A stretch of DNA of 64,000 bases from NCBI GenBank assembly GCA_964035545.1, contig CAXIUT010000103.1, positions 62,001 to 126,000 on the forward strand, given 5' to 3'. Origin of the DNA: Bugula neritina (Eukaryota; Bryozoa; Gymnolaemata; Cheilostomatida; Bugulidae). How positions within the stretch are numbered: the first letter of the stretch is position 1; every line of letters starts with the position of its first letter. Of this stretch, positions 26,848 through 39,790 are shown one piece after another. The notes below the pieces were generated by a model, which was not told the DNA's origin, ran no database searches, and saw only the letters and a program-made list of their open reading frames with translations. A program made the translations under genes and the position numbers.

Positions 26848-28190
26848 TAGATCCAAAACAATTAGTTGATTAACAATTGAAGTTGAAATCTCCATGTAGT
26901 CAACACTTTAGTCCTAATGTCAAATGCAAACGTCTGCAACCAAACTGTGTAGACTTCATGAGCTGGTTAGCTGAAAGGACTCATTAAAGTTCTTAACTCT
27001 TGTGTGTATAGTGATGCCCATCTTGAACTAGAGAGGGCTGACTGAAGACTGCTACTTTGTGAAAATTGACAATGTATATTATTATTATTCATTGTTGAGA
27101 TTCACGACTGCCATAAACAATGATAAAATATTCATTGTTGGTACTACTGAGTAGAATAAAATATAATATAATATTATTTTCTGGACAGATAAATAATATC
27201 AAATGCATATTATAACTTACCATAAATCTACAGTGCTTCACATCTTCACCTTTTTCTGCAATGTTATTTCTTTGCAGTTAGAAGTACTAGCTGAATATAT
27301 GACTATGAAACATAACCCTTCAATTTCATTGCACCAGCATCAGTTGCAAGATAGGTGTGTTGGGAGTTATCTTTCCCAAAATTTTGTTCTTGGTGTTTAT
27401 ACGAAGCAGACACAGGCTAATATTAGTTTTGTTATTTGCAAGAGTTTTTCTGTCTGATTGTCCATCAGCAAAAATTTGGCCTTGCAGTTATTATGGAAAT
27501 ACCCGTGATGCTGGAAGACCTTTGCATTGTACACCCGCCTTTACTATTGAATTTAGATGTTTTATTTTCCCATCCTCTCTCCTGCCCCCCTGTCCCCTCT
27601 AACAACCAGCAATCCTGACTCATGTGAATTGTGTTATTGTTCTAGAGTTGGCCCATGGGCCTACAGTATACGATTTGAAGCTTTATAGTTTACAGGCAGT
27701 GGAGATGAGTCACTGCTAAAACCCATTTTGTTAGTAGACTATGTTGCTCTTCAATCATCAGTTTTCATATTAAAAGAGAAAGCTCATCTGCAGCGCCATT
27801 TCACAGTGTTATATTTTGCTAGAGCAATAACTAATTTTAGATGCCTTTGCAAACATATGAGAAATAAATGAGTCATTCTATGAAACGAGGTGTTTGCAGC
27901 AATTGTCCACTTTTGATTTACAAGCGGCATGGAAACTTTTGTAGTTTTAAATAATATCTCCAAACTCATCACTTGCATGTGTTTATAGACTTGATAAATT
28001 TTTTTATGCAAAACTTGATGCCTGCTTCAAAGACACCAGTGCTTAATTACTGTGTTAACTGTATTGGCACGTTGCCATGAGATATTTGGTAATATTTCGC
28101 ATCACAACAAACTCTTCAGAAAGTTAAGAAAATCAGTCTAGAAAGTTAATGAAATAAACCTACCAGAAAGAGTAAGCCAGATGTAACAAG
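26848..28190 (+). repeat. Unit 21, type A1, CCCGTGATG variant (1343 bp)
   Basis: A1 markers plus ATACCCGTGATG, shared with units 26 and 44. Private ATCCTCTCTCC breaks one C-run of the quadruplex motif. GAAACGAGG is shared with B units 19, 28 and 42. Confidence 0.95.
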
Positions 28191-29530
28191 TAGATCCAAA
28201 ACAAGTTGATTAACAATTGAAGTTGAAATCTCCATGTAGTCAACACTTTAGTCCTAATGTCAAATGCAAACGTCTGCAACCAAACTGTGTAGACTTCATG
28301 AGCTGGTTAGCTGAAAGGACTCATTAAAGTTCTTAACTCTTGTGTGTATAGTGATGCCCATCTTGAACTAGAGAGGGCTGACTGAAGACTGCTACTTTGT
28401 GAAAATTGACAATGCATATTATTATTATTCATTGTTGAGATTCACGACTGCCATAAACAATGATAAAATATTCATTGTTGGTACTACTGAGTAGAATAAA
28501 ATATAATATAATATTATTTTCTGGACAAATAAATAATATCAAATGCATATTATAACTTACCATTAATCTACAGTGCTTCACATCTTCACTTTTTTCTGCA
28601 ATGTTATTTCTTTGCAGTTAGAAGTACTAGTTGAAAATATGACTATGAAACATAACCCTTCAATTTCATTGCACCAGCACCAGTTGCAAGATAGGTGTGT
28701 TGGGAGTTATCCTTCCCAAAAGTTTTGTTCTTGGTGTTTATACGAAGCAGACACAAGCTAATATTAGTTTTGTTATTTGTAAGAGTTTTTCTGTCTGATT
28801 GTCCATCAGCAAAGTTTGGCCTTGCAGTTATTATGGAAATACCAGTGATGCTGGAAGACCTTTGCATTGTACACCCGCCTTTACTATTGAATTTAGATGT
28901 TTTATTTTCCCATCCCCTCTCCTGCCCCCCTGTCCCCTCTAACAACCAGCAATCCTGACTCATGTGAATTGTGTTATTGTTCTAGAGTTGGCCCATGGGC
29001 CTACAGTATACGATTTGAAGCTTTATAGTTTACAGGCAGTGGAGATGAGTCACTGCTAAAACCCATTTTGTTAGTAGACTATGTTGCTCTTCAATCATCA
29101 GTTTTCATATTAAAAGAGAAAGCTCATCTGCAGCGCCATTTCACAGTGCTTTATTTTGCTAGAGCAATAACTAATTTTAGATGCCTTTGCAAACATATGA
29201 GAAATAAATGAGTCATTCTATGAAAAGAGGTGTTTGCAGCAATTGTCCACTTTTGATTTACAAGCGGCATGGAAACTTTTGTAGTTTTAAATAACATCTC
29301 CAAACTCATCACTTGCATGTGTTTATAGACTTGATAAAGTTTTTTATGCAAAACTTGATGCCTGCTTCAAAGACACCAGTGCTTAATTACTGTGTTAACT
29401 GTATTGGCACGTTGCCATGAGATATTTGGCAATATTTCGCATCACAACAAACTCTTCAGAAAGTTAAGAAAATCAGTCTAGAAAGTTAATGAAATAAACC
29501 TACCAGAAAGAGTAAACCAGATGTAACAAG
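28191..29530 (+). repeat. Unit 22, type B without TTA (1340 bp)
   Basis: I found no difference from units 20 and 24 on inspection: CAGTGCTTTATT, AACATCTCC, GGCAATATTTC. Confidence 0.95.
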
Positions 29531-30873
29531 TAGATCCAAAACAATTAGTTGATTAACAATTGAAGTTGAAATCTCCATGTAGTCAACACTTTAGTCCTAA
29601 TGTCAAATGCAAACGTCTGCAACCAAACTGTGTAGACTTCATGAGCTGGTTAGCTGAAAGGACTCATTAAAGTTCTTAACTCTTGTGTGTATAGTGATGC
29701 CCATCTTGAACTAGAGAGGGCTGACTGAAGACTGCTACTTTGTGAAAATTGACAATGCATATTATTATTATTCATTGTTGAGATTCACGACTGCCATAAA
29801 CAATGATAAAATATTCATTGTTGGTACTACTGAGTAGAATAAAATATAATATAATATTATTTTCTGGACAAATAAATAATATCAAATGCATATTATAACT
29901 TACCATTAATCTACAGTGCTTCACATCTTCACTTTTTTCTGCAATGTTATTTCTTTGCAGTTAGAAGTACTAGTTGAAAATATGACTATGAAACATAACC
30001 CTTCAATTTCATTGCACCAGCACCAGTTGCAAGATAGGTGTGTTGGGAGTTATCCTTCCCAAAAGTTTTGTTCTTGGTGTTTATACGAAGCAGACACAAG
30101 CTAATATTAGTTTTGTTATTTGTAAGAGTTTTTCTGTCTGATTGTCCATCAGCAAAGTTTGGCCTTGCAGTTATTATGGAAATACCAGTGATGCTGGAAG
30201 ACCTTTGCATTGTACACCCGCCTTTACTATTGAATTTAGATGTTTTATTTTCCCATCCCCTCTCCTGCCCCCCTGTCCCCTCTAACAACCAGCAATCCTG
30301 ACTCATGTGAATTGTGTTATTGTTCTAGAGTTGGCCCATGGGCCTACAGTATACGATTTGAAGCTTTATAGTTTACAGGCAGTGGAGATGAGTCACTGCT
30401 AAAACCCATTTTGTTAGTAGACTATGTTGCTCTTCAATCATCAGTTTTCATATTAAAAGAGAAAGCTCATCTGCAGCGCCATTTCACAGTGCTTTATTTT
30501 GCTAGAGCAATAACTAATTTTAGATGCCTTTGCAAACATATGAGAAATAAATGAGTCATTCTATGAAAAGAGGTGTTTGCAGCAATTGTCCACTTTTGAT
30601 TTACAAGCGGCATGGAAACTTTTGTAGTTTTAAATAATATCTCCAAACTCATCACTTGCATGTGTTTATAGACTTGATAAAGTTTTTTATGCAAAACTTG
30701 ATGCCTGCTTCAAAGACACCAGTGCTTAATTACTGTGTTAACTGTATTGGCACGTTGCCATGAGATATTTGGTAATATTTCGCATCACAACAAACTCTTC
30801 AGAAAGTTAAGAAAATCAGTCTAGAAAGTTAATGAAATAAACCTACCAGAAAGAGTAAGCCAGATGTAACAAG
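29531..30873 (+). repeat. Unit 23, type B with TTA (1343 bp)
   Basis: B markers with TTA insert and CAGTGCTTTATT, but AATATCTCC, GGTAATATTTC and GTAAGCCAG at the 3' end, so a recombinant relative to units 22 and 24. Confidence 0.95.
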
Positions 30874-32213
30874 TAGATCCAAAACAAGTTGATTAACAAT
30901 TGAAGTTGAAATCTCCATGTAGTCAACACTTTAGTCCTAATGTCAAATGCAAACGTCTGCAACCAAACTGTGTAGACTTCATGAGCTGGTTAGCTGAAAG
31001 GACTCATTAAAGTTCTTAACTCTTGTGTGTATAGTGATGCCCATCTTGAACTAGAGAGGGCTGACTGAAGACTGCTACTTTGTGAAAATTGACAATGCAT
31101 ATTATTATTATTCATTGTTGAGATTCACGACTGCCATAAACAATGATAAAATATTCATTGTTGGTACTACTGAGTAGAATAAAATATAATATAATATTAT
31201 TTTCTGGACAAATAAATAATATCAAATGCATATTATAACTTACCATTAATCTACAGTGCTTCACATCTTCACTTTTTTCTGCAATGTTATTTCTTTGCAG
31301 TTAGAAGTACTAGTTGAAAATATGACTATGAAACATAACCCTTCAATTTCATTGCACCAGCACCAGTTGCAAGATAGGTGTGTTGGGAGTTATCCTTCCC
31401 AAAAGTTTTGTTCTTGGTGTTTATACGAAGCAGACACAAGCTAATATTAGTTTTGTTATTTGTAAGAGTTTTTCTGTCTGATTGTCCATCAGCAAAGTTT
31501 GGCCTTGCAGTTATTATGGAAATACCAGTGATGCTGGAAGACCTTTGCATTGTACACCCGCCTTTACTATTGAATTTAGATGTTTTATTTTCCCATCCCC
31601 TCTCCTGCCCCCCTGTCCCCTCTAACAACCAGCAATCCTGACTCATGTGAATTGTGTTATTGTTCTAGAGTTGGCCCATGGGCCTACAGTATACGATTTG
31701 AAGCTTTATAGTTTACAGGCAGTGGAGATGAGTCACTGCTAAAACCCATTTTGTTAGTAGACTATGTTGCTCTTCAATCATCAGTTTTCATATTAAAAGA
31801 GAAAGCTCATCTGCAGCGCCATTTCACAGTGCTTTATTTTGCTAGAGCAATAACTAATTTTAGATGCCTTTGCAAACATATGAGAAATAAATGAGTCATT
31901 CTATGAAAAGAGGTGTTTGCAGCAATTGTCCACTTTTGATTTACAAGCGGCATGGAAACTTTTGTAGTTTTAAATAACATCTCCAAACTCATCACTTGCA
32001 TGTGTTTATAGACTTGATAAAGTTTTTTATGCAAAACTTGATGCCTGCTTCAAAGACACCAGTGCTTAATTACTGTGTTAACTGTATTGGCACGTTGCCA
32101 TGAGATATTTGGCAATATTTCGCATCACAACAAACTCTTCAGAAAGTTAAGAAAATCAGTCTAGAAAGTTAATGAAATAAACCTACCAGAAAGAGTAAAC
32201 CAGATGTAACAAG
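30874..32213 (+). repeat. Unit 24, type B without TTA (1340 bp)
   Basis: Same markers as units 20 and 22. Confidence 0.95.
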
Positions 32214-33556
32214 TAGATCCAAAACAATTAGTTGATTAACAATTGAAGTTGAAATCTCCATGTAGTCAACACTTTAGTCCTAATGTCAAATGCAAACGTC
32301 TGCAACCAAACTGTGTAGACTTCATGAGCTGGTTAGCTGAAAGGACTCATTAAAGTTCTTAACTCTTGTGTGTATAGTGATGCCCATCTTGAACTAGAGA
32401 GGGCTGACTGAAGACTGCTACTTTGTGAAAATTGACAATGCATATTATTATTATTCATTGTTGAGATTCACGACTGCCATAAACAATGATAAAATATTCA
32501 TTGTTGGTACTACTGAGTAGAATAAAATATAATATAATATTATTTTCTGGACAAATAAATAATATCAAATGCATATTATAACTTACCATTAATCTACAGT
32601 GCTTCACATCTTCACTTTTTTCTGCAATGTTATTTCTTTGCAGTTAGAAGTACTAGTTGAAAATATGACTATGAAACATAACCCTTCAATTTCATTGCAC
32701 CAGCACCAGTTGCAAGATAGGTGTGTTGGGAGTTATCCTTCCCAAAAGTTTTGTTCTTGGTGTTTATACGAAGCAGACACAAGCTAATATTAGTTTTGTT
32801 ATTTGTAAGAGTTTTTCTGTCTGATTGTCCATCAGCAAAGTTTGGCCTTGCAGTTATTATGGAAATACCAGTGATGCTGGAAGACCTTTGCATTGTACAC
32901 CCGCCTTTACTATTGAATTTAGATGTTTTATTTTCCCATCCCCTCTCCTGCCCCCCTGTCCCCTCTAACAACCAGCAATCCTGACTCATGTGAATTGTGT
33001 TATTGTTCTAGAGTTGGCCCATGGGCCTACAGTATACGATTTGAAGCTTTATAGTTTACAGGCAGTGGAGATGAGTCACTGCTAAAACCCATTTTGTTAG
33101 TAGACTATGTTGCTCTTCAATCATCAGTTTTCATATTAAAAGAGAAAGCTCATCTGCAGCGCCATTTCACAGTGCTTTATTTTGCTAGAGCAATAACTAA
33201 TTTTAGATGCCTTTGCAAACATATGAGAAATAAATGAGTCATTCTATGAAAAGAGGTGTTTGCAGCAATTGTCCACTTTTGATTTACAAGCGGCATGGAA
33301 ACTTTTGTAGTTTTAAATAACATCTCCAAACTCATCACTTGCATGTGTTTATAGACTTGATAAAGTTTTTTATGCAAAACTTGATGCCTGCTTCAAAGAC
33401 ACCAGTGCTTAATTACTGTGTTAACTGTATTGGCACGTTGCCATGAGATATTTGGCAATATTTCGCATCACAACAAACTCTTCAGAAAGTTAAGAAAATC
33501 AGTCTAGAAAGTTAATGAAATAAACCTACCAGAAAGAGTAAACCAGATGTAACAAG
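32214..33556 (+). repeat. Unit 25, type B with TTA (1343 bp)
   Basis: Unit 24 sequence with the TTA insert: CAGTGCTTTATT, AACATCTCC, GGCAATATTTC, GTAAACCAG. Confidence 0.95.
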
Positions 33557-34899
33557 TAGATCCAAAACAATTAGTTGATTAACAATTGAAGTTGAAATCT
33601 CCATGTAGTCAACACTTTAGTCCTAATGTCAAATGCAAACGTCTGCAACCAAACTGTGTAGACTTCATGAGCTGGTTAGCTGAAAGGACTCATTAAAGTT
33701 CTTAACTCTTGTGTGTATAGTGATGCCCATCTTGAACTAGAGAGGGCTGACTGAAGACTGCTACTTTGTGAAAATTGACAATGTATATTATTATTATTCA
33801 TTGTTGAGATTCACGACTGCCATAAACAATGATAAAATATTCATTGTTGGTACTACTGAGTAGAATAAAATATAATATAATATTATTTTCTGGACAGATA
33901 AATAATATCAAATGCATATTATAACTTACCATAAATCTACAGTGCTTCACATCTTCACCTTTTTCTGCAATGTTATTTCTTTGCAGTTAGAAGTACTAGC
34001 TGAATATATGACTATGAAACATAACCCTTCAATTTCATTGCACCAGCATCAGTTGCAAGATAGGTGTGTTGGGAGTTATCTTTCCCAAAATTTTGTTCTT
34101 GGTGTTTATACGAAGCAGACACAGGCTATTATTAGTTTTGTTATTTGCAAGAGTTTTTCTGTCTGATTGTCCATCAGCAAAAATTTGGCCTTGCAGTTAT
34201 TATGGAAATACCCGTGATGCTGGAAGACCTTTGCATTGTACACCCGCCTTTACTATTGAATTTAGATGTTTTATTTTCCCATCCCCTCTCCTGCCCCCCT
34301 GTCCCCTCTAACAACCAGCAATCCTGACTCATGTGAATTGTGTTATTGTTCTAGAGTTGGCCCATGGGCCTACAGTATACGATTTGAAGCTTTATAGTTT
34401 ACAGGCAGTGGAGATGAGTCACTGCTAAAACCCATTTTGTTAGTAGACTATGTTGCTCTTCAATCATCAGTTTTCATATTAAAAGAGAAAGCTCATCTGC
34501 AGCGCCATTTCACAGTGTTATATTTTGCTAGAGCAATAACTAATTTTAGATGCCTTTGCAAACATATGAGAAATAAATGAGTCATTCTATGAAAAGAGGT
34601 GTTTGCAGCAATTGTCCACTTTTGATTTACAAGCGGCATGGAAACTTTTGTAGTTTTAAATAATATCTCCAAACTCATCACTTGCATGTGTTTATAGACT
34701 TGATAAATTTTTTTATGCAAAACTTGATGCCTGCTTCAAAGATACCAGTGCTTAATTACTGTGTTAACTGTATTGGCACGTTGCCATGAGATATTTGGTA
34801 ATATTTCGCATCACAACAAACTCTTCAGAAAGTTAAGAAAATCAGTCTAGAAAGTTAATGAAATAAACCTACCAGAAAGAGTAAGTCAGATGTAACAAG
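33557..34899 (+). repeat. Unit 26, type A1, CCCGTGATG variant (1343 bp)
   Basis: With unit 27 it forms a pair that recurs as units 44-45: CCCGTGATG, AGATACCAGTG, end GTAAGTCAGATG. Private GGCTATTATTAG. Confidence 0.95.
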
Positions 34900-36242
34900 T
34901 AGATCCAAAACAATTAGTTGATTAACAATTGAAGTTGAAATCTCCATGTAGTCAACACTTTAGTCCTAATGTCAAATGCAAACGTCTGCAACCAAACTGT
35001 GTAGACTTCATGAGCTGGTTAGCTGAAAGGACTCATTAAAGTTCTTAACTCTTGTGTGTATAGTGATGCCCATCTTGAACTAGAGAGGGCTGACTGAAGA
35101 CTGCTACTTTGTGAAAATTGACAATGCATATTATTATTATTCATTGTTGAGATTCACGACTGCCATAAACAATGATAAAATATTCATTGTTGGTACTACT
35201 GAGTAGAATAAAATATAATATAATATTATTTTCTGGACAAATAAATAATATCAAATGCATATTATAACTTACCATTAATCTACAGTGCTTCACATCTTCA
35301 CTTTTTTCTGCAATGTTATTTCTTTGCAGTTAGAAGTACTAGTTGAAAATATGACTATGAAACATAACCCTTCAATTTCGTTGCACCAGCACCAGTTGCA
35401 AGATAGGTGTGTTGGGAGTTATCCTTCCCAAAAGTTTTGTTCTTGGTGTTTATACGAAGCAGACACAGGCTAATATTAGTTTTGTTATTTGCAAGAGTTT
35501 TTCTGTCTGATTGTCCATCAGCAAAGTTTGGCCTTGCAGTTATTATGGAAATACCAGTGATGCTGGAAGACCTTTGCATTGTACACCCGCCTTTACTATT
35601 GAATTTAGATGTTTTATTTTCCCATCCCCTCTCCTGCCCCCCTGTCCCCTCTAACAACCAGCAATCCTGACTCATGTGAATTGTGTTATTGTTCTAGAGT
35701 TGGCCCATGGGCCTACAGTATACGATTTGAAGCTTTATAGTTTACAGGCAGTGGAGATGAGTCACTGCTAAAACCCATTTTGTTAGTAGACTATGTTGCT
35801 CTTCAATCATCAGTTTTCATATTAAAAGAGAAAGCTCATCTGCAGCGCCATTTCACAGTGTTTTATTTTGCTAGAGCAATAACTAATTTTAGATGCCTTT
35901 GCAAACATATGAGAAATAAATGAGTCATTCTATGAAACGAGGTGTTTGCAGCAATTGTCCACTATTGATTTACAAGCGGCATGGAAACTTTTGTAGTTTT
36001 AAATAATATCTCCAAACTCATCACTTGCATGTGTTTATAGACTTGATAAAGTTTTTTATGCAAAACTTGATGCCTGCTTCAAAGACACCAGTGCTTAATT
36101 ACTGTGTTAACTGTATTGGCACGTTGCCATGAGATATTTGGTAATATTTCGCATCACAACAAACTCTTCAGAAAGTTAAGAAAATCAGTCTAGAAAGTTA
36201 ATGAAATAAACCTACCAGAAAGAGTAAGCCAGATGTAACAAG
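34900..36242 (+). repeat. Unit 27, type B (1343 bp)
   Basis: B markers plus TTTCGTTGCACC and CACTATTGATTT, both shared only with unit 45. Has GTTATTTGCAAG where unit 45 has GTTATTTGTAAG. Confidence 0.95.
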
Positions 36243-37585
36243 TAGATCCAAAACAATTAGTTGATTAACAATTGAAGTTGAAATCTCCATGTAGTCAACA
36301 CTTTAGTCCTAATGTCAAATGCAAACGTCTGCAACCAAACGGTGTAGACTTCATGAGCTGGTTAGCTGAAAGGACTCATTAAAGTTCTTAACTCTTGTGT
36401 GTATAGTGATGCCCATCTTGAACTAGAGAGGGCTGACTGAAGACTGCTACTTTGTGAAAATTGACAATGCATATTATTATTATTCATTGTTGAGATTCAC
36501 GACTGCCATAAACAATGATAAAATATTCATTGTTGGTACTACTGAGTAGAATAAAATATAATATAATATTATTTTCTGGACAAATAAATAATATCAAATG
36601 CATATTATAACTTACCATTAATCTACAGTGCTTCACATCTTCACTTTTTTCTGCAATGTTATTTCTTTGCAGTTAGAAGTACTAGTTGAAAATATGACTA
36701 TGAAACATAACCCTTCAATTTCATTGCACCAGCACCAGTTGCAAGATAGGTGTGTTGGGAGTTATCCTTCCCAAAAGTTTTGTTCTTGGTGTTTATACGA
36801 AGCAGACACAGGCTAATATTAGTTTTGTTATTTGTAAGAGTTTTTCTGTCTGATTGTCCATCAGCAAAGTTTGGCCTTGCAGTTATTATGGAAATACCAG
36901 TGATGCTGGAAGACCTTTGCATTGTACACCCGCCTTTACTATTGAATTTAGATGTTTTATTTTCCCATCCCCTCTCCTGCCCCCCTGTCCCCTCTAACAA
37001 CCAGCAATCCTGACTCATGTGAATTGTGTTATTGTTCTAGAGTTGGCCCATGGGCCTACAGTATACGATTTGAAGCTTTATAGTTTACAGGCAGTGGAGA
37101 TGAGTCACTGCTAAAACCCATTTTGTTAGTAGACTATGTTGCTCTTCAATCATCAGTTTTCATATTAAAAGAGAAAGCTCATCTGCAGCGCCATTTCACA
37201 GTGTTTTATTTTGCTAGAGCAATAACTAATTTTAGATGCCTTTGCAAACATATGAGAAATAAATGAGTCATTCTATGAAACGAGGTGTTTGCAGCAATTG
37301 TCCACTTTTGATTTACAAGCGGCATGGAAACTTTTGTAGTTTTAAATAATATCTCCAAACTCATCACTTGCATGTGTTTATAGACTTGATAAATTTTTTT
37401 ATGCAAAACTTGATGCCTGCTTCAAAGACACCAGTGCTTAATTACTGTGTTAACTGTATTGGCACGTTGCCATGAGATATTTGGTAATATTTCGCATCAC
37501 AACAAACTCTTCAGAAAGTTAAGAAAATCAGTCTAGAAAGTTAATGAAATAAACCTACCAGAAAGAGTAAGCCAGATGTAACAAG
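36243..37585 (+). repeat. Unit 28, type B, CGGTGTAG variant (1343 bp)
   Basis: Same combination as units 19 and 42 (AAACGGTGTAG, GAAACGAGG, ATAAATTTTTTTATG). Confidence 0.95.
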
Positions 37586-38925
37586 TAGATCCAAAACAAG
37601 TTGATTAACAATTGAAGTTGAAATCTCCATGTAGTCAACACTTTAGTCCTAATGTCAAATGCAAACGTCTGCAACCAAACTGTGTAGACTTCATGAGCTG
37701 GTTAGCTGAAAGGACTCATTAAAGTTCTTAACTCTTGTGTGTATAGTGATGCCCATCTTGAACTAGAGAGGGCTGACTGAAGACTGCTACTTTGTGAAAA
37801 TTGACAATGCATATTATTATTATTCATTGTTGAGATTCACGACTGCCATAAACAATGATAAAATATTCATTGTTGGTACTACTGAGTAGAATAAAATATA
37901 ATATAATATTATTTTCTGGACAAATAAATAATATCAAATGCATATTATAACTTACCATTAATCTACAGTGCTTCACATCTTCACTTTTTTCTGCAATGTT
38001 ATTTCTTTGCAGTTAGAAGTACTAGTTGAAAATATGACTATGAAACATAACCCTTCAATTTCATTGCACCAGCACCAGTTGCAAGATAGGTGTGTTGGGA
38101 GTTATCCTTCCCAAAAATTTTGTTCTTGGTGTTTATACGAAGCAGACACAAGCTAATATTAGTTTTGTTATTTGTAAGAGTTTTTCTGTCTGATTGTCCA
38201 TCAGCAAAGTTTGGCCTTGCAGTTATTATGGAAATACCAGTGATGCTGGAAGACCTTTGCATTGTACACCCGCCTTTACTATTGAATTTAGATGTTTTAT
38301 TTTCCCATCCCCTCTCCTGCCCCCCTGTCCCCTCTAACAACCAGCAATCCTGACTCATGTGAATTGTGTTATTGTTCTAGAGTTGGCCCATGGGCCTACA
38401 GTATACGATTTGAAGCTTTATAGTTTACAGGCAGTGGAGATGAGTCACTGCTAAAACCCATTTTGTTAGTAGACTATGTTGCTCTTCAATCATCAGTTTT
38501 CATATTAAAAGAGAAAGCTCATCTGCAGCGCCATTTCACAGTGCTTTATTTTGCTAGAGCAATAACTAATTTTAGATGCCTTTGCAAACATATGAGAAAT
38601 AAATGAGTCATTCTATGAAAAGAGGTGTTTGCAGCAATTGTCCACTTTTGATTTACAAGCGGCATGGAAACTTTTGTAGTTTTAAATAACATCTCCAAAC
38701 TCATCACTTGCATGTGTTTATAGACTTGATAAAGTTTTTTATGCAAAACTTGATGCCTGCTTCAAAGACACCAGTGCTTAATTACTGTGTTAACTGTATT
38801 GGCACGTTGCCATGAGATATTTGGTAATATTTCGCATCACAACAAACTCTTCAGAAAGTTAAGAAAATCAGTCTAGAAAGTTAATGAAATAAACCTACCA
38901 GAAAGAGTAAGCCAGATGTAACAAG
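37586..38925 (+). repeat. Unit 29, type B without TTA (1340 bp)
   Basis: B markers, CAGTGCTTTATT and AACATCTCC, but GGTAATATTTC and GTAAGCCAG at the 3' end. Private CCCAAAAATTTTG. Confidence 0.95.
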
Positions 38926-39155
38926 TAGATCCAAAACAATTAGTTGATTAACAATTGAAGTTGAAATCTCCATGTAGTCAACACTTTAGTCCTAATGTCA
39001 AATGCAAACGTCTGCAACCAAACTGTGTAGACTTCATGAGCTGGTTAGCTGAAAGGACTCATTAAAGTTCTTAACTCTTGTGTGTATAGTGATGCCCATC
39101 TTGAACTAGAGAGGGCTGACTGAAGACTGCTACTTTGTGAAAATTGACAATGCAT

Positions 39156-39167
39156 ATTATTATTATT
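39156..39167 (+). repeat. ATT microsatellite in each unit (shown in unit 30, phase 231-242)
   Basis: Four ATT triplets follow ATGCAT in nearly all units. Unit 46 has five (60630-60644 region), and unit 1 has an interrupted version. It is the only simple-sequence tract I see inside the unit. Confidence 0.85.
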
Positions 39168-39232
39168 CATTGTTGAGATTCACGACTGCCATAAACAATG
39201 ATAAAATATTCATTGTTGGTACTACTGAGTAG

Positions 39233-39258
39233 AATAAAATATAATATAATATTATTTT
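39233..39258. other. 26-bp pure A/T tract in each unit (shown in unit 30, phase 308-333)
   Basis: An uninterrupted A/T run containing overlapping TATAAT and AATATT words lies in every unit, with an AATAAA at its left end. It could act as an easily melted segment or a weak TATA-like element. The sequence alone does not show either. Confidence 0.5.
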
Positions 39259-39298
39259 CTGGACAGATAAATAATATCAAATGCATATTATAACTTAC

Positions 39299-39333
39299 CA
39301 TAAATCTACAGTGCTTCACATCTTCACTTTTTT
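39299..39333 (-). other. Candidate 35-bp minus-strand exon between splice-like sites (phase 374-408)
   Basis: On the minus strand the segment is preceded by ATTGCAG, with a CTAAC branch-point-like word about 20 nt upstream, and is followed by G|GTAAGTTAT, a near-consensus donor. Both sites recur in almost every unit; unit 16 destroys the donor GT. The 35-bp length is not a multiple of three, the pyrimidine tract is poor, and no partner exon is recognised. I infer only that antisense transcripts could be spliced here. Confidence 0.25.
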
Positions 39334-39355
39334 CTGCAATGTTATTTCTTTGCAG

Positions 39356-39432
39356 TTAGAAGTACTAGCTGAATATATGACTATGAAACATAACCCTTCA
39401 ATTTCATTGCACCAGCATCAGTTGCAAGATAG
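39356..39432 (+). other. Candidate 77-bp plus-strand exon between splice-like sites (phase 431-507)
   Basis: A strong acceptor-like sequence (pyrimidine-rich stretch ending TTTCTTTGCAG) precedes the segment, and AG|GTGTGT follows it. One frame stays open through it, but 77 is not a multiple of three, so serial inclusion from tandem units would shift frame. The arrangement fits a non-coding spliced repeat transcript at most. Confidence 0.22.
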
Positions 39433-39638
39433 GTGTGTTGGGAGTTATCTTTCCCAAAATTTTGTTCTTGGTGTTTATACGAAGCAGACACAGGCTAATA
39501 TTAGTTTTGTTATTTGTAAGAGTTTTTCTGTCTGATTGTCCATCAGCAAAAGTTTGGCCTTGCAGTTATTATGGAAATACCAGTGATGCTGGAAGACCTT
39601 TGCATTGTACACCCGCCTTTACTATTGAATTTAGATGT

Positions 39639-39644
39639 TTTATT
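39639..39644 (-). promoter_or_regulatory. Minus-strand AATAAA polyadenylation-type hexamer
   Basis: TTTATT on the plus strand, repeated in each unit just beside the C-rich tract. AATAAA occurs often by chance in AT-rich DNA, so function is unproven. Confidence 0.25.
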
Positions 39645-39646
39645 TT

Positions 39647-39675
39647 CCCATCCCCTCTCCTGCCCCCCTGTCCCC
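39647..39675 (-). other. Potential G-quadruplex motif, one per unit (phase 722-750)
   Basis: Read on the minus strand, the G-runs are 4, 6, 4 and 3 long, separated by loops of 3, 7 and 2 nt, which satisfies the usual G3+N1-7 pattern. It recurs in nearly all units. Units 2 and 21 lose a run by substitution, while units 5 and 7 gain an extra run. On the plus strand it is a pyrimidine tract ending in CTCTAAC. Confidence 0.6.
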
Positions 39676-39693
39676 TCTAACAACCAGCAATCC

Positions 39694-39700
39694 TGACTCA
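39694..39700 (-). promoter_or_regulatory. AP-1 (TRE) heptamer 1, TGACTCA (phase 769-775)
   Basis: Perfect match to the Jun/Fos-type consensus. Present in units I read except unit 1, where it is TGACTCT. This is a motif match only. Confidence 0.45.
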
Positions 39701-39727
39701 TGTGAATTGTGTTATTGTTCTAGAGTT

Positions 39728-39739
39728 GGCCCATGGGCC
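39728..39739. other. 12-bp perfect palindrome GGCCCATGGGCC (phase 803-814)
   Basis: Self-complementary 12-mer present in most units. Units 1, 3, 5 and 7 have the same core followed by CACAG instead of TACAG. It is the only long palindrome I noticed in the unit. Confidence 0.6.
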
Positions 39740-39783
39740 TACAGTATACGATTTGAAGCTTTATAGTTTACAGGCAGTGGAGA

Positions 39784-39790
39784 TGAGTCA
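39784..39790 (+). promoter_or_regulatory. AP-1 (TRE) heptamer 2, TGAGTCA (phase 859-865)
   Basis: Perfect consensus (GATGAGTCAC) 90 bp from heptamer 1. It stays unchanged although the base pair two positions upstream varies (GTCGAGATGAG in old units, GTGGAGATGAG in young ones). Confidence 0.45.
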
